Below are positions 18,642-18,728 of a stretch of 18,728 nt of DNA, piece by piece; the first letter of the stretch is position 1, and each line of letters opens with the position of its first letter. Under the pieces are notes generated by a model that searched no databases, was not told where the DNA came from, and was given only the letters and a program-made list of their open reading frames with translations. Where the stretch lies: positions 6,725-25,452 of the forward strand of contig NW_003124442.1 in assembly GCF_000003605.2 (NCBI RefSeq). Direction: 5' to 3'. The position numbers were made by a program, and so were the translations under genes. The stretch is from Saccoglossus kowalevskii (Eukaryota; Hemichordata; Enteropneusta; Harrimaniidae).

Positions 18642-18728
18642 GTGGATTGCTAATGTTTGTTTTCAGTGTTGTGTGCTTGGCAAACGTACATGATGCATGT
18701 CACCATGATGAAGAAATCCATTAATACT
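18642..18728. other. Non-coding flank of the MITE
   Basis: Nothing recognised in this short edge segment. Confidence 0.4.

Noticed and set aside
1-18728. Bacterial or phage defence system, CRISPR array, tRNA or rRNA genes
   Set aside because: No operon-like ORFs, ribosome-binding sites, spaced repeats or cloverleaf-like sequences were seen; the content is eukaryotic transposons.

Overview
The window looks like an intergenic or intronic tract of a metazoan (probably aquatic invertebrate) genome that is full of decayed transposable elements. No host gene, tRNA, rRNA or CRISPR array could be supported. The inference rests on the AT-rich background, a CR1/L2-type LINE, a DIRS-type tyrosine-recombinase retrotransposon, a Ngaro/DIRS-like gag fragment and MITE-like insertions. 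The species cannot be named from the sequence.

Layout. 1-818: AT-rich non-coding DNA with one arm of a distant inverted repeat (571-765). About 819-6460, minus strand: a near full-length but frameshifted LINE. Its ORF1 (about 6460 to 4264) carries an RNase H1-type hybrid-binding domain, a coiled coil, a Pro/Gln-rich linker, an SGNH (GDS) esterase and two CCHC zinc knuckles. Its ORF2 (about 4230 to 986) carries an AP-endonuclease, a reverse transcriptase and a C-terminal zinc finger, and the element ends in an ATT-rich tail. 6461-9060: non-coding, with a degenerate direct repeat (8109/8296) and the second inverted-repeat arm (8411-8610). 9050-10635, plus strand: gag and the beginning of ORF2 of a second retroelement, with a 57-bp coding minisatellite. 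10949-11323: an (AAT)n tract and a LINE RT fragment that contains a 47-bp palindromic insertion with a 7-bp target-site duplication. 11449-11948: a GC-rich hairpin and a 158-bp tandem repeat.

12339-18012, minus strand: a GC-rich 5.67-kb DIRS-like element, the best find here. In element order it has a 5' inverted terminal repeat, gag-like region, RT remnant, RNase H, tyrosine recombinase, an internal complementary region (ICR) and a 3' inverted terminal repeat. The ICR reads as the inverted copy of the junction that would form if the two outer ends were joined in a circle, as known for DIRS1. All its ORFs are broken, so it is a fossil, but its terminal geometry is legible. 18013-18728: AT-rich DNA with a 206-bp MITE flanked by 9-bp duplications.

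All gene assignments come from reading motifs by eye. Frames were followed across frameshifts, and no database search was possible.
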